Notes: generated by a model not told the origin, from the letters alone. Numbered from the stretch's first letter, positions 50,828-58,344 are shown. The stretch: DNA of 64,000 nt from Mycobacterium sp. BK086 (GCA_004362315.1 SNWL01000009.1:124001-188000), one strand, 5' to 3'. Translations and numbers: made by a program.

Positions 50828-51337
50828 ATGCCGATCCGAGGCTTACCGGTACTGACGGCAGTGTGCGCAGCCGCCACACTCGTCGGGCTCACTGGCGCCG
50901 CACCCGCTGCGGCGGACGAGAATTGGGGTATCAACGGCACGTTCGAGATCTCGTCGAACGGTGATTGGGCCAAGGTCAACGAGCGCTACGAAAACCAGCC
51001 GTCCGAGCGCAACATCTGGACGATCCAGACCTCGTGCATTTCACCGTCCGAGTGCACCGGGACCGTGACGAGCGATGCGGGGTGGACCGCTCCGATCTAC
51101 ACGACGAACAGCTTGTGGTACGTCAAGCGGACGATTCCCAACTGGCGGTTTTGCGCTGACGGTGCGGCGATCGAGGGATTCCAGGAGTACAAGATCTACC
51201 CGGTCGGTACGGACGGCCACTATGACCTGCACTCGGACGAATACACCGGCCAGAACCGCGTGATCGGCCCGAGCGGCTCCTGCGGGCGCAATCAGTGGCC
51301 GGTGATCTCGATGCCGATCTACATGAAGAAGGTTTAG
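50828..51337 (+). CDS. Small exported protein following mceF
   Basis: 169 residues. I chose ATG 50828 because GGGG (50817-50820) is 7 nt upstream; ATG 50822 would add two residues. Signal peptide LPVLTAVCAAATLVGLTGAAPAAA, then a mature domain DENWGINGTFEISSNGDWAKV with TIQTSCISPSECTG, PNWRFCADG and SGSCGRNQWP: four to five cysteines and many aromatic residues. It shares its general plan with the exported protein at 51796. Function unknown. As last gene of the mce unit it may be a periplasmic or cell-wall accessory to import. Confidence 0.85.
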   Translation: MPIRGLPVLTAVCAAATLVGLTGAAPAAADENWGINGTFEISSNGDWAKVNERYENQPSERNIWTIQTSCISPSECTGTVTSDAGWTAPIYTTNSLWYVKRTIPNWRFCADGAAIEGFQEYKIYPVGTDGHYDLHSDEYTGQNRVIGPSGSCGRNQWPVISMPIYMKKV

Positions 51338-51340
51338 CCG

Positions 51341-51793
51341 CTACCAGTTTCGCAACGAGCACAGCGCACCCTTGGGTCCGCTGTCTTGTTTGACGACAAC
51401 ACCGTTGATCGCCATCGTGCAGTTGAAGCCTGCCGCGGCCTTGGGCACCGCGCCCAGTGCGCTCTGGGCCTGGACGAGCACCATGCCCCACTGAATGGGA
51501 TCGGTGAGGGTGGCTTCGAGAACCCACGGCTTGTCCGGTCCGACAGTCGCTTCGGCGTTGGGGCTGAACACGAACGGGTCGTGGCTGTAATCGGAGAACG
51601 TGGGCGGATCGGTGTCGCGGTAGTAGATCTCGGCGTTGACCGGTTTGTCGGCGGTGACGGTGTAGCGCACGTTGAACGCCGGCGGGGGAGGCGGGTCGCC
51701 GGGGGGCGGATCATCGGCCAGCGCCGGCGACGCGAGACTCGTTGCGGTACAGAGCATCGCGAGGGTGGCGCAGATCGTCAATGAGGGTCGCAT
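51341..51793 (-). CDS. MmpS-like exported protein
   Basis: 150 residues, ATG 51791-51793. Signal peptide ICATLAMLCTATSLASPALA, a Pro-rich linker (DDPPPGDPPPPPA), then a domain with VRYTVTADKPVNAEIYYRD, a Trp before a strand, CTMAINGVVVKQDSGPKG and ALCSLRNW. This matches the MmpS beta-sandwich (TYEIFG, ADISYFD, C-R-I-TVDG-V, final Cys). MmpS proteins normally help MmpL exporters, but no mmpL gene is in the window and the Pro linker replaces the membrane anchor. A paralogue lies at 55775-56194. It is 2 nt after the exported protein gene 51796-52257 and converges on the mce unit (3-nt gap). Confidence 0.85.
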   Translation of the reverse strand: MRPSLTICATLAMLCTATSLASPALADDPPPGDPPPPPAFNVRYTVTADKPVNAEIYYRDTDPPTFSDYSHDPFVFSPNAEATVGPDKPWVLEATLTDPIQWGMVLVQAQSALGAVPKAAAGFNCTMAINGVVVKQDSGPKGALCSLRNW

Positions 51794-51795
51794 CG

Positions 51796-52257
51796 TCACA
51801 TCCTGACCAGGCTGAACGGATACGTGAAAGCGCCACCCGGGGCGCCGTCGCATCCGGTGTCGAACGTCGACACCATCGATCCCGCGAGCGTGTTCGCATC
51901 CCAGGTGTACACGTCGTGGGTGGGAATCGTTGGGCCGTAATAGATATCACCGCAGCGCAGGCCGAATGGATCGTCGATTGCCATCGTGTACTGCCCGTTG
52001 ACCAGATGGGCATCGACGTCGGTCTGCACGGCCTTGGCGATCGGTCGCGGCAAGGTGAGGACGTGAATGCAGTCGGGGATGTTGTCGTTGGAGTTCGGGG
52101 GTTTGCACGGTGTAACCGCCGACCATACCCAGGTGTGAAAGTCCCTGCGGTCGGGCATGATCAGCTCGTAATTGCCCAGGTACATCTCGGCGGTGGCGGG
52201 CGGGGCGAACATCACCGCGGATGCCACCAGTGCCGTGGTCATGACGAGCGACTTCAA
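51796..52257 (-). CDS. Small exported protein of unknown function
   Basis: 153 residues. TTG at 52255-52257 is chosen since GGAGGAAG lies 5 nt upstream and it gives a clean signal peptide (LVMTTALVASAVMFAPPATA). A longer form from ATG 52308 is possible but would start inside the operator. Mature part: YLGNYELIMPDRRDFHTWVW, SAVTPCKPP, IPDCIHVL, LRCGDIYYG, DTGCDGAPGG; four cysteines, likely two disulfides. The order of motifs resembles the protein at 50828. Function unknown. A TTCTC-N7-GAGAA repeat lies 50 nt upstream. Confidence 0.8.
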   Translation of the reverse strand: MKSLVMTTALVASAVMFAPPATAEMYLGNYELIMPDRRDFHTWVWSAVTPCKPPNSNDNIPDCIHVLTLPRPIAKAVQTDVDAHLVNGQYTMAIDDPFGLRCGDIYYGPTIPTHDVYTWDANTLAGSMVSTFDTGCDGAPGGAFTYPFSLVRM

Positions 52258-52306
52258 ACCGGCTTCCTCCACCTTCAGGCCAAGCGCAGTACGCTGCGAG
52301 ATTGGC

Positions 52307-52325
52307 ATTCTCGTGATCGGAGAAT
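52307..52325. promoter_or_regulatory. Inverted repeat ATTCTC-N7-GAGAAT upstream of the exported-protein genes
   Basis: ATTCTCGTGATCGGAGAAT has perfect 6-bp arms and lies 50 nt before the TTG start at 52257. The half-site GAGAA is that of the lipid-gene operators, but in reversed orientation with a 7-nt spacer. The same arrangement occurs at 53248 and 5302. Confidence 0.5.
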
Positions 52326-52374
52326 ACCGTCTCTGAGCTTTCCGGAGAAAGGGTTTCGCAGGTTCTGCCCGCCG

Positions 52375-53139
52375 TCAGACGAATTCGATATCCGAGACCT
52401 TCAGCTGATCGCCCTCGCGCACCAAGCTGACCACCACTCGCCACACGCGTGGCTGCTGATCTTCCTTGGGCGCATCCGGCCCGGTGCGCTGCGACGTCGC
52501 CGCGACCAGGACGGTTGCCGTGTCTTTGTCCATCGACTCGACGGCGGTGTTATTGACGGTGACTTTGGTGATGATCTTGGCGTCGGTAAGCGCTTTGATC
52601 AAATCGCCTGAGCCGTCTTCGAAATTCGCCTTGAATTTGCCCGTCGAATCGTCGATGACGCGTTGGACGGTTTCCTTGGCGTGGGTGTAGTCCAGTGACA
52701 TCAGATTGACCACGCCCTGGCGCGCGGCCGCCGAGAACTCGGCCGAGCGATGCTGTTGCGCTTGGGCGTTGCGGTGTTGCCACCACATGTTGCCGGTGAA
52801 GCCAAGCAGGGCAACGATGACCAGAACGGCGACGATGCTGGCCGCCAGGGTCGCCCAGTGCAGGCCGCGCCGCCGCGCGGGTGCGACACCGATGACGGGC
52901 TCCACGGTGTCCTCGACCACGTCGGATTGGGCGTCGCCGGGCACGTCGATGATCGCTTTGTCGGCCACTGGTTCTGCGGCTGCCGGTGTTTCGTCGCGGG
53001 AGGCTTCCAGCTTGCGGCGCAATTCGTTTGCCCGGGCGCGGGCGGCCTCGGCGCGTGCCTCGGCCGCGGCGGCGGCTGCTTCCGCGGCTTCGGCGGAAAC
53101 GGCGTCGTCGGGCGCCTCGGATTCACTTTTGCCCGGCAT
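52375..53139 (-). CDS. Mce-associated membrane protein (Mas)
   Basis: 254 residues. An acidic, alanine-rich coiled-coil N-terminus (about 10-47, AEAAEAAAAAAEARAEAARARA) is cytoplasmic; one membrane segment at about 94-117 (LHWATLAASIVAVLVIVALLGF in short form ASIVAVLVIVALLGF) is followed by an SnoaL/NTF2-like extracytoplasmic domain (GVVNLMSLDYTHAKETVQRV, WRVVVSLVREGDQLKVSDI). This is the plan of the mas genes usually downstream of mceF, thought to stabilise the Mce complex. Here it is on the opposite strand, as a single gene. Confidence 0.9.
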   Translation of the reverse strand: MPGKSESEAPDDAVSAEAAEAAAAAAEARAEAARARANELRRKLEASRDETPAAAEPVADKAIIDVPGDAQSDVVEDTVEPVIGVAPARRRGLHWATLAASIVAVLVIVALLGFTGNMWWQHRNAQAQQHRSAEFSAAARQGVVNLMSLDYTHAKETVQRVIDDSTGKFKANFEDGSGDLIKALTDAKIITKVTVNNTAVESMDKDTATVLVAATSQRTGPDAPKEDQQPRVWRVVVSLVREGDQLKVSDIEFV

Positions 53140-53247
53140 GGGACCTCCTCGTCCATCACGGTCGCATGGCGAAGAGCGACGCTAGCACTGCCGGCCAGCA
53201 TTCCACAGTGGCAGTTCCACCCTGTTCGGGGCTGTCTTCGGAGTTTC

Positions 53248-53264
53248 TTCTCTGAGCTGGAGAA
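53248..53264. promoter_or_regulatory. Inverted repeat TTCTC-N7-GAGAA upstream of an exported protein gene
   Basis: TTCTC (53248-53252) and GAGAA (53260-53264) with a 7-nt spacer. It ends 30 nt before the GTG at 53295 and 109 nt upstream of the divergent Mas gene. The layout is the same as at 52307-52325. Confidence 0.45.
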
Positions 53265-53294
53265 TTCGCTTACCGAGTATGCGAAAGTATTCGG

Positions 53295-53699
53295 GTGCGA
53301 TCGACCGTGCCAGTTATTGCTGCCATCCTGACGTCGCTGGTGCTTCCGGCGTCGGCCTCCGCGGACCCTGCGCCGCCGCCGATCAACGCCAACGAGTGCA
53401 ATGACGCGTTCTGTACGCCCGGCATCACGCCGGGCGTCGAACTCGGTGCCCCGTGCGACAACACGACGTACTACGTGTTCGGTGTCGACACCCGGAACAA
53501 CTGGGGCCGCCTGATCTTCTGCGGGTCGCCGCGACGGTATGCGCCGCGCTACTTCCGCTCGCCGCCGATGGTGGGCGTCAAGAACTTCAATGACGACTGC
53601 ACCGGTTACGAGAACTCCGTCGCGCAGGCACCCGACGGCATGTTCCTCACGTGCATCGCGACCGGCGGGGCGACCCGCTGGGTTCAGGGCGACGCCTAG
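53295..53699 (+). CDS. Small exported cysteine-rich protein
   Basis: 134 residues from GTG 53295. Signal peptide VPVIAAILTSLVLPASASA, then PAPPPINANECNDAFCTPG, LGAPCDNTTYYVFG, LIFCGSPRRYAPRYFRSPP, DDCTGYENS and FLTCIATGG: six cysteines, probably three disulfides. Rich in Asn, Pro and aromatic residues. I do not recognise the family. It stands alone between the Mas gene (divergent) and a P450 gene (convergent), closed by a bidirectional terminator. Confidence 0.8.
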   Translation: MRSTVPVIAAILTSLVLPASASADPAPPPINANECNDAFCTPGITPGVELGAPCDNTTYYVFGVDTRNNWGRLIFCGSPRRYAPRYFRSPPMVGVKNFNDDCTGYENSVAQAPDGMFLTCIATGGATRWVQGDA

Positions 53700-53711
53700 C
53701 CGGAGGACGAA

Positions 53712-53748
53712 AAATAGCCCCAGACCGCATGGCGGCCTGGGGCTATTT
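53712..53748. terminator. Bidirectional intrinsic terminator
   Basis: AAATAGCCCCAG (53712-53723) and CTGGGGCTATTT (53737-53748) are perfect 12-bp arms with a 13-nt loop. A/T runs at both ends suit termination in both directions, between the convergent stops at 53699 and 53756. Confidence 0.85.
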
Positions 53749-53755
53749 GCTTGCG

Positions 53756-55033
53756 TCAGCCGCGCCCGGTGAACTGCACGTGGATATCGGCGAGCCCCCG
53801 CAGGATGTAGGTCGGCTCGTAGTTGTACCGGCGGTCATCGGCCGGTCCGTGGAATTCCTCGTCGATGGTGATCTCGCCCATCCGGTCCAGCATGCGCTCC
53901 AGGGACACCCGACCCTCGACCCGCGCCAGCGGTGCACCGGGGCAGGAGTGGGCACCGCGGCCGAACGCGATGTGCTCGCGCACATTGGGGCGCCGGACCT
54001 GGAACTCGTGCGGATCGGTGAATCGCCGCGGATCGCGGTTGGCCGCGCCCGGCAGGACCATCACTACGGTGCCCGCCTTGATGTCCATGTCGCCGACCTT
54101 CGACGTCCGGCGGGCCAGCCGCGAGTCGCTCTTGACCGGGCTTTCCAGCCGCAGTGACTCCTCGACGAACGTCGGGATCAGGCTGCGGTCCTCGCGCAGC
54201 GCCTGCTGCAGGCCGGGCTGTTCGACGAGTGCCTTGATCGCGGCGGACAACAGCTTGGCGGTGGTCTCCTGGCCGGCGGCGAACAGGAACGTGGCGGTGC
54301 GGACGACGTCGATGATCTCCGGGGTCGACCCGTCGGCGTACTTGGCGGCCGCCAGCTCGGTCAGCACGTCGTCGCGGGGATCGCGACGGCGGTCCTCGAG
54401 GTAGCTGCTGAACTTCTCGTCGAGGAACTCCAGCGGGTTGATGCCGACTGACTGGTGATCGAGTGAACCGACTTGCGCTTCTGGCCGATCGGCGCCGAGC
54501 ACCGTGCGGAATTCCTTGTGGTCCTCTTCGGGGACGCCGAGCAGATCGGCAATCACCAAGAGCGAGAACGGCTTTGCATACTCGGCGAGGAACTCGCTGC
54601 GGCCCAGTGAGATGAACTCGTCGAGCTGGCGGTCAGCCAGCCGCCACATGAAGTCCTCGTTCTCCTTGAGCCGCTTGGGGGTGAGCAGACGGCTGAGCAG
54701 CGAGCGGGCCTTGGTGTGGTCCGGCGGATCCATCGTCACCATGTGCTCGTTCATCGGGAAGTACGACCGGTGGGCGTCGATCTGGGCGTTGAGGTCGTCG
54801 CCCTCAGGGGTGAACGGCAGGGGAGGGAAAGGGCCGCCGAGGGCCACGATGTTCGAGAAATCCTCGGGGTTCTTGTAGACCTCGAGCGCCTCTTCGTACC
54901 CGGTGACGGCCACGAAACCGTGCGGTTCCAGGCGCAACGTGGGGCTCTGCTCGCGCAGGTAGTCGTAGTACGGATACGGGTTGGGAACCAGCGACTGATC
55001 GGTGAGGAAGTCAACGGTGGCGAAATCGGTCAT
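53756..55033 (-). CDS. Cytochrome P450 monooxygenase
   Basis: 425 residues, ATG 55031-55033. Heme loop IAFGRGAHSCPGAPLARVEG with Cys364; I-helix FLFAAGQETTAKLL with Glu-Thr; ExxR in VEESLRLES; C-helix region MDPPDHTKARSLLSRLL. A complete P450. No ferredoxin gene is adjacent, so it must draw electrons from one of the ferredoxins elsewhere (13631, 19260 or 34028 in this window, or others). Its own gene is single, divergent from TetR. Substrate unknown; class assignment not attempted. Confidence 0.94.
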   Translation of the reverse strand: MTDFATVDFLTDQSLVPNPYPYYDYLREQSPTLRLEPHGFVAVTGYEEALEVYKNPEDFSNIVALGGPFPPLPFTPEGDDLNAQIDAHRSYFPMNEHMVTMDPPDHTKARSLLSRLLTPKRLKENEDFMWRLADRQLDEFISLGRSEFLAEYAKPFSLLVIADLLGVPEEDHKEFRTVLGADRPEAQVGSLDHQSVGINPLEFLDEKFSSYLEDRRRDPRDDVLTELAAAKYADGSTPEIIDVVRTATFLFAAGQETTAKLLSAAIKALVEQPGLQQALREDRSLIPTFVEESLRLESPVKSDSRLARRTSKVGDMDIKAGTVVMVLPGAANRDPRRFTDPHEFQVRRPNVREHIAFGRGAHSCPGAPLARVEGRVSLERMLDRMGEITIDEEFHGPADDRRYNYEPTYILRGLADIHVQFTGRG

Positions 55034-55172
55034 AAGCGGGTTTTTCCTCCAAGCGGGCTGATTGCTGTGCACCTGCTTAGCATGGCGTAAAGTGCGTGGT
55101 CAAGGCTGGATCTCATCGGCCCACGTACTATCGGCGTGTTCAATCGGCGCACAAACGGGAACGAGGTGGCAC

Positions 55173-55859
55173 ATGGCATCGCCGCGGCGGATCGGTGCGC
55201 CCGATGCGAAGAACCGCATGGTGCTGCTCGATGCCGCCGAACAGCTGCTGATCGAGGAGGGCTACGCGGCGGTGACCTCGCGCCGGGTGGCTGAGAAGGC
55301 GGGCCTCAAGCCGCAGTTGGTGCACTACTACTTCCGCACGATGGACGACCTGTTTCTCGAGGTCTTCCGGCGCTACGCCGACCAGGGCATGGCAGCGCTC
55401 GAGTATGCGCTGGCGTCGCCGCAGCCGTTGTGGGCGCTGTGGCGGTTCGGCATCAATCCCGAGGCCGGCAGGCTGACGATGGAGATGGCCGCACTGGCCA
55501 ATCACCGTAAGGCCCTTCGCGCGGAGATGTCCCGCTACGCCGAGCGCTTCCGCGAGCAACAGCGCGAAGTGTTCGTCACCGCCCTGGACCGCTACGGGGT
55601 GTTGCCTGCCGAGGTGCCGCCGGTGGTGTGGTCGATTCTGCTCACGGGCCTGTCGACGGTGGTCATGCTGGGCGAGGCTTTGGGGGTCACCTCAGGGCAT
55701 GCCGAAACCCTCGAACTGGTCGAGAAGTACCTGACGGTGATGGAGGGTCCGCTGCAGTCGGCGGACGCGTCAGCTCACCAGTGGCGCAGCGAGCAGAGCG
55801 CGCCCTTGGGGCCGGAGTTCTCCGCGACGACGACGCCATCGACGGCCAGCACGCAGTGA
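55173..55859 (+). CDS. TetR/AcrR family transcriptional regulator
   Basis: 228 residues, ATG 55173 preceded by GAGGTGG. HTH at about 15-65: MVLLDAAEQLLIEEGY, VTSRRVAEKAGLKPQLVHYYF, then MDDLFLEVFRRYADQG. The ligand domain is helical. Unusually, the last 28 codons (from about SADASAHQWRSEQ to the end) lie opposite the 3' end of the convergent MmpS-like gene (overlap 85 nt), giving a low-complexity tail TTTPSTASTQ. It is close to operator 56268-56286 and to the P450 promoter, so it is one candidate for the shared regulator. Confidence 0.9.
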   Translation: MASPRRIGAPDAKNRMVLLDAAEQLLIEEGYAAVTSRRVAEKAGLKPQLVHYYFRTMDDLFLEVFRRYADQGMAALEYALASPQPLWALWRFGINPEAGRLTMEMAALANHRKALRAEMSRYAERFREQQREVFVTALDRYGVLPAEVPPVVWSILLTGLSTVVMLGEALGVTSGHAETLELVEKYLTVMEGPLQSADASAHQWRSEQSAPLGPEFSATTTPSTASTQ

Positions 55860-56194
55860 AAATTCGGCGGGGTTCTCGATAGCCCGCTGGTTGCCGCCAC
55901 CATCGCCCATTCGTCAGGGTTGGCGAGCTGCACATTCAGCACCCACTTCTGGGTCGGGCCGACATCGGCCTCGACCTTGGGGCTGAACACGTATGGGTCG
56001 TGGCTGTAGTCCGACCAGTTCACCGGCTCGGTATCCCGGTAGTAGATGTCGGCCGCGCGGAATGGCTGTTCGGCGAACACGCTGTAGGTGACCTGGTGCA
56101 TGACGACACCCTCGTCGGCGCCGGCCGGAGCCGACGAACCCGCCACACAGATGGCTGCCAGGGCCATTGCCGACCCCACCTGGACGAACCTCAT
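55775..56194 (-). CDS. MmpS-like exported protein
   Basis: 139 residues, ATG 56192-56194. Signal peptide AMALAAICVAGSSAPAGA, then QVTYSVFAEQPFRAADIYYRD, SHDPYVFSPKVEADVG, WVLNVQLANPDEW, FHCVLAVDGVVVAENSGPKG and ALCSLRHW. The last two phrases are nearly identical to the protein at 51341-51793, so they are paralogues with the MmpS beta-sandwich pattern but no membrane anchor. It overlaps the TetR gene by 85 nt at the 3' ends. Its promoter region contains the best copy of the shared palindrome (56268-56286). Confidence 0.85.
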   Translation of the reverse strand: MRFVQVGSAMALAAICVAGSSAPAGADEGVVMHQVTYSVFAEQPFRAADIYYRDTEPVNWSDYSHDPYVFSPKVEADVGPTQKWVLNVQLANPDEWAMVAATSGLSRTPPNFHCVLAVDGVVVAENSGPKGALCSLRHW

Positions 56195-56267
56195 GGCTCA
56201 GTTTGGCATGGCGGGCTCGTCATGGGCGGCGTTTGTCCCACCCAGGGGCCCTTCATTGACAGGCGCG

Positions 56268-56286
56268 GTGAGAACATTATTCTCAC
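56268..56286. promoter_or_regulatory. Best copy of the shared operator (site 6)
   Basis: GTGAGAACATTATTCTCAC has perfect 7-bp arms and a 5-nt spacer. It lies between the divergent MmpS-like gene (74 nt from its ATG) and the thiolase operon (32 nt from the proposed start), and could control both. Confidence 0.7.
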
Positions 56287-56317
56287 TTATCGGAAGGCAG
56301 CGTTCCAATGAAGGGGG

Positions 56318-57553
56318 CTGGACATCAGAGACGCGCTCATCCTCGACGCGGTGCGCACCCCTCGCGGACGCGGCCGTGCCGGTGGCGCACTGCATGGCGT
56401 GCACCCGCAGAACCTGTTGGCGCAGTGCCTCTCAGCGGCGGCCGACCGCGTGGGTTTCGCCCCCGCCGACGTCGACGACGTCATTGCCGGCAACGGGATT
56501 CTGGCCGGTGAGCACGGCGATGACATCGCCAGGCTGTCGCTACTGCTGGCCGGGTGGCCGCAAACCGTCCCCGGCATGACGCTGAACCGGTTCTGTGGAT
56601 CGGGACAGCAGGCCGTCACGGTCGCGGCCGCCGGGATCGCCGGCGGGCAACAGGACCTGGTGGTGGCAGGTGGCGTGGAATCGATGTCCCGCTGGAATGT
56701 CACCGTCGGCGCACCGACGATCGACGGCGCCAATCCGGAATTTCGGAAGCTCTATCCGACGGTGCCACAGGGTATTTCGGCCGATCTGATCGCCTCCCTC
56801 GAAGGCTTCAGCCGCACGGACGTCGACGCCTTCGCCGTGTCGAGTCAGGAGCGTGCGGCAGCGGCGATCGCGGCAGGCCATTTCGACCGGTCGATCATCG
56901 CTGTGCGGGACAGCGATGGCGCGATTGTCGCGGACCGCGATGAACATCCCCGGGCGGGAACGACTTTGGAGAAGCTCGCGGGCCTGCCGCCCGCCTTTGA
57001 GCGCATGGGCGCGGCCAGCCTGGACGGTGAGAACCTCACCTTTGACGAGATCTGTCGCAGGCGCTACCCCGAGGTCGAGCGCATCGACCACGTCCACCAC
57101 GCGGGTAACTCCTCGGGCGTCGTCGACGGTGCGGCGGTGGTGGTCGTCGCTTCGGGCGAATGGGCCACGGCGCACGGGGCGGTGCCGCGTGCCCGTGTCC
57201 GCGCGGCCGCCGCGATCGGCAGTGAACCGATCATCATGCTCACCGCCCCCGGCCCGGCCGCGCAGCGTTGTCTGGACAAGGCGGGCATGACAATCGATGA
57301 CATCGATCTGTGGGAGATCAACGAGGCCTTTGCGGCGGTGCCGCTCAAGACGATTCGCGATCTGGACCTGGATCCGGCGAAGGTCAACGTCAACGGCGGA
57401 GCCATCGCGCTGGGCCATCCGATCGGCGCGACCGGCGCCATGCTGATCGGCACCGTGCTCGACGAGCTGGAGCGCCGCGACCTGACCACGGGTCTTGTCA
57501 CCATGTGCACCGGCGGCGGCATGGGCACCGCGACGATCATCGAGCGACTCTGA
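56318..57553 (+). CDS. Thiolase (acetyl-CoA acetyltransferase family) with unusual start
   Basis: 411 residues if translation begins at CTG 56318; a GTG at 56351 would remove the first strand (RDALILDAVRTPRG), which all thiolases need, and the in-frame TGA at 56309 blocks earlier starts. AAGGGGG abuts the CTG, an odd spacing. Catalytic Cys is in LNRFCGSGQQAVTV, His in GHPIGATGAMLI, second Cys in TMCTGGGMGTATIIERL. An insert DEICRRRYPEVERIDHVHH is present in the middle. The enzyme does thiolysis of 3-ketoacyl-CoA. It is coupled to an enoyl-CoA hydratase gene (1-nt overlap). Confidence 0.9.
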   Translation: MDIRDALILDAVRTPRGRGRAGGALHGVHPQNLLAQCLSAAADRVGFAPADVDDVIAGNGILAGEHGDDIARLSLLLAGWPQTVPGMTLNRFCGSGQQAVTVAAAGIAGGQQDLVVAGGVESMSRWNVTVGAPTIDGANPEFRKLYPTVPQGISADLIASLEGFSRTDVDAFAVSSQERAAAAIAAGHFDRSIIAVRDSDGAIVADRDEHPRAGTTLEKLAGLPPAFERMGAASLDGENLTFDEICRRRYPEVERIDHVHHAGNSSGVVDGAAVVVVASGEWATAHGAVPRARVRAAAAIGSEPIIMLTAPGPAAQRCLDKAGMTIDDIDLWEINEAFAAVPLKTIRDLDLDPAKVNVNGGAIALGHPIGATGAMLIGTVLDELERRDLTTGLVTMCTGGGMGTATIIERL

Positions 57554-58326
57554 TGCCCGAGACCCTCGAGATCGAGACACCCGCCCCGGGTGTTCGATTG
57601 ATCCGGCTCAACCGCCCCACGAAGCTCAACGCGATCAACGAAGTGATGCGCGACGAGATCGCCGACACGCTGGCAACAGTGGCGAACGACACGGATGTGC
57701 TCTCGGTGGTGCTCACCGGCGCCGGGCGTGGATTCTGTGCGGGTATCGACATCCGCAACTTCGGCCCCGGCATGCTGGAGGCCACCGCTCCGGCGATCGA
57801 TCGGCTGCGCTTCCAAGAGGCGATGGCGGCTCTGGTGCGGGCGCTCGCGGATCTGCCGCAGCCGGTCGTCGCGGCGATCAACGGACCCTGCGTGGGCGCG
57901 GGTCTGGCGTTGAGCCTTGCCGCCGATATCCGGATCGCCTCCACCGCAGCCACATTCGGCAACGCCGCAATTCTGCTCGGACTGTCCGGCGCGGAAATGG
58001 GTATGAGCTATCACCTGCCCCGCATCGTGGGGGCCGGGGTCGCCGCCGACTGGATGCTCACCGGCCGCACCGTCTCGGCCGAAGAGGCCGACCGGCGGGG
58101 ATTGGTGAGCCAGTTGGTCGAACCCGATCAACTCGTGCATCAGGCAGTCGAAATCGCCTCACGCGTAGCGGAATTGGCGCCTCTCGGCGTTCAGCTGACA
58201 AAACGGGCGCTGCAGGTCAACATCGCCGCCGCGGGCCTCGGGCCGGCGCTGGAGCTGGAGAATCGCAACCAGGTTCTCAGCCACGCGACCGATGATGCGG
58301 CAACCCGTCGATCGACCTGGTCTTGA
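57553..58326 (+). CDS. Enoyl-CoA hydratase/isomerase (crotonase family)
   Basis: 257 residues, ATG 57553 overlapping the thiolase stop by 1 nt. RLNRPTKLNAINEVM, GAGRGFCAGIDIRNF (oxyanion hole), INGPCVGAGLALSLAADIRIA and FGNAAILLGLSGAEMGMSYHLPRIVG are the family landmarks; Glu in GAEMGMS is one possible catalytic base. RGLVSQLVEPDQL closes the core. It hydrates or isomerises enoyl-CoA. Together with thiolase and dehydrogenase it forms a near-complete beta-oxidation set; a 3-hydroxyacyl-CoA dehydrogenase is lacking unless the SDR at 60596 fills that role. Confidence 0.93.
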   Translation: MPETLEIETPAPGVRLIRLNRPTKLNAINEVMRDEIADTLATVANDTDVLSVVLTGAGRGFCAGIDIRNFGPGMLEATAPAIDRLRFQEAMAALVRALADLPQPVVAAINGPCVGAGLALSLAADIRIASTAATFGNAAILLGLSGAEMGMSYHLPRIVGAGVAADWMLTGRTVSAEEADRRGLVSQLVEPDQLVHQAVEIASRVAELAPLGVQLTKRALQVNIAAAGLGPALELENRNQVLSHATDDAATRRSTWS

Positions 58327-58344
58327 GCCGAAGGGACGAAACAG

